This document shows positions 63,146-64,000 of a DNA stretch of 64,000 nt, in pieces (positions within the stretch are counted from its first letter, which is position 1; every line of letters begins with the position of its first letter). The stretch comes from Robertmurraya korlensis (GTDB lineage: Bacteria; Bacillota; Bacilli; Bacillales; Cytobacillaceae). Location: the NCBI RefSeq assembly GCF_023715225.1, contig NZ_JAMBNS010000018.1:1-64000 (forward strand), read 5' to 3'. Made by a program: the position numbers and the translations under genes. The notes below the pieces were generated by a model. That model saw only the letters and a list, made by a program, of their open reading frames with translations. It was not told the DNA's origin and searched no databases.

Positions 63146-64000
63146 ATGAAAGAAAAGAAACAGCCTTCACTAGCAGTTGCTTTAATTCCGATCGGAGCCA
63201 TGATTGTATTTTTATTTACAGGAATTTTCATGTTTGAAGCAGACCCGCATATTCCACTCTTGCTCAGCGCCACTGTGGCATCACTAGTATCTATTTATTT
63301 AGGATATAGTTGGCGAGAACTTGAACAAGGTATTATCAAGGCTGTCTCTCTGGCACTTCAAGCTTTACTTATTTTAATGATTATTGGAACGATTATTGGA
63401 ACATGGCTAGCAGGTGGAATTGTTCCGACCATGATTTACTATGGATTAGATATTTTATCTCCCACCTATTTCCTTCCTGCTGCTGCCATTATTTGTAGTG
63501 TGGTTGCGATTGCTTCGGGGAATGCATGGACAGCTGCAGGAACAATAGGGATTGCCATTATGGGAGTGGGAATCGGACTAGGCATAAATCCTGCTATGGT
63601 GGCTGGTGCTGTCATTTCTGGTTGCTACTTTGGAGATAAAATCTCTCCTCTGTCAGAAACAACAAATATGGCACCTGGAATTACAGGTGTACAACTATTT
63701 GACCATATTCGTCATATGCTCTATACGACGATACCAGCACTGGTTCTGTCAGTTGTCATTTATTTTTTTATCGGACTTACGTTCAAAGGGAAAGGATCTG
63801 GTGTGAGTGACATTGCTACACTCCAACAAGAGTTAGCGGATATTTTCATTATCAGTCCGTGGTTACTTCTTATTCCTGTAATTGTTCTTGGAATCATTGC
63901 TATGAAAACCCCGGCGATCCCCGGACTTGTCATTGGATCGATTCTAGGGGGGATCGTTGCTATCGTAGTTCAGGGAGAAACAATCGGCAGTGTTTTATCG
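63146..64000 (+). CDS. NhaC-family antiporter (partial, cut by window end)
   Basis: Open from ATG 63146 (behind AGAGGG) to the window end: at least 285 residues, so the C-terminal part is missing (family members are about 460-500). Many membrane segments, with NhaC marks SGNAWTAAGTIGIAIMGVG and SGCYFGDKISPLSETTNMAP. The family covers Na+/H+ antiporters and also substrate/product exchangers such as malate/lactate. Its own sigma-54 promoter and the shared activator repeats place it in the polyamine/GABA regulon. It could bring in putrescine or GABA, export a product, or balance the ammonia-related pH load; the sequence does not decide. Confidence 0.88.
   Translation, partial: MKEKKQPSLAVALIPIGAMIVFLFTGIFMFEADPHIPLLLSATVASLVSIYLGYSWRELEQGIIKAVSLALQALLILMIIGTIIGTWLAGGIVPTMIYYGLDILSPTYFLPAAAIICSVVAIASGNAWTAAGTIGIAIMGVGIGLGINPAMVAGAVISGCYFGDKISPLSETTNMAPGITGVQLFDHIRHMLYTTIPALVLSVVIYFFIGLTFKGKGSGVSDIATLQQELADIFIISPWLLLIPVIVLGIIAMKTPAIPGLVIGSILGGIVAIVVQGETIGSVLS

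Overview
The window is AT-rich DNA from an endospore-forming member of the Bacillaceae (inference). The evidence is a 5S rRNA followed by a 24-gene tRNA cluster of Bacillus type, frequent TTG/GTG starts behind strong AGGAGG sites, CotF-type spore coat genes with an adhB-like gene (the B. subtilis yra set), an S-box leader, cre sites and SigL-type (sigma-54) promoters. I cannot name the species.

Layout. 1-2.65 kb: the end of an rrn operon (5S) and 24 tRNA genes closed by a terminator. 2.7-6.4 kb: small single genes (two VOC proteins, a SpoIID/LytB protein, a YdeI-like protein ending in a CDGSH iron-sulfur motif, an AlkD-like protein). 6.5-10.5 kb: a SAM-I riboswitch with a clear antiterminator/terminator pair in front of a ribose-type ABC importer; a methylthioribose-like substrate is an inference. 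10.6-12.1 kb: two frameshifted genes. 12.3-18.5 kb: a LacI regulator, a YibE/F pair, a Cof phosphatase, and a PepSY membrane protein with a YtkA-like lipoprotein. 18.5-18.9 kb: a non-coding array of short repeats with a 51-bp period.

19.1-33.9 kb is a fructan utilisation locus: YesM/YesN-type sensor kinase and regulator with a membrane-anchored solute-binding protein, an LplB/LplC-type importer with its binding protein, an intracellular GH32 fructosidase, a fructokinase and a 1260-residue secreted GH32 enzyme. 34-40.6 kb is a second sugar locus: a LacI repressor with four copies of one operator, a glycogen-debranching-like hydrolase and a CUT1 importer. Neither importer has its own ATPase, so a shared MsmX-type ATPase is implied.

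40.6-47.7 kb: adhB/coat genes, a rhodanese, a ferritin-like/cupin fusion and several small proteins. 47.8-49.4 kb holds a SCIFF system: a 49-residue six-cysteine peptide and its radical SAM/SPASM maturase, a ranthipeptide-type RiPP best known from Clostridia. It is followed by an MHYT-GGDEF-EAL protein and a pair of membrane proteins.

52.8-64 kb is a sigma-54 regulon for polyamine/GABA catabolism: glutamate dehydrogenase plus two small proteins, a PAS-AAA+-HTH activator, aminobutyraldehyde dehydrogenase, putrescine aminotransferase, GABA aminotransferase, succinate-semialdehyde dehydrogenase and an NhaC-family transporter cut by the window end. Three -24/-12 promoters match the consensus, and each has TATGCARAA repeats upstream that are likely the activator sites. 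Together the genes take putrescine to succinate while glutamate dehydrogenase recycles the amino acceptor 2-oxoglutarate.
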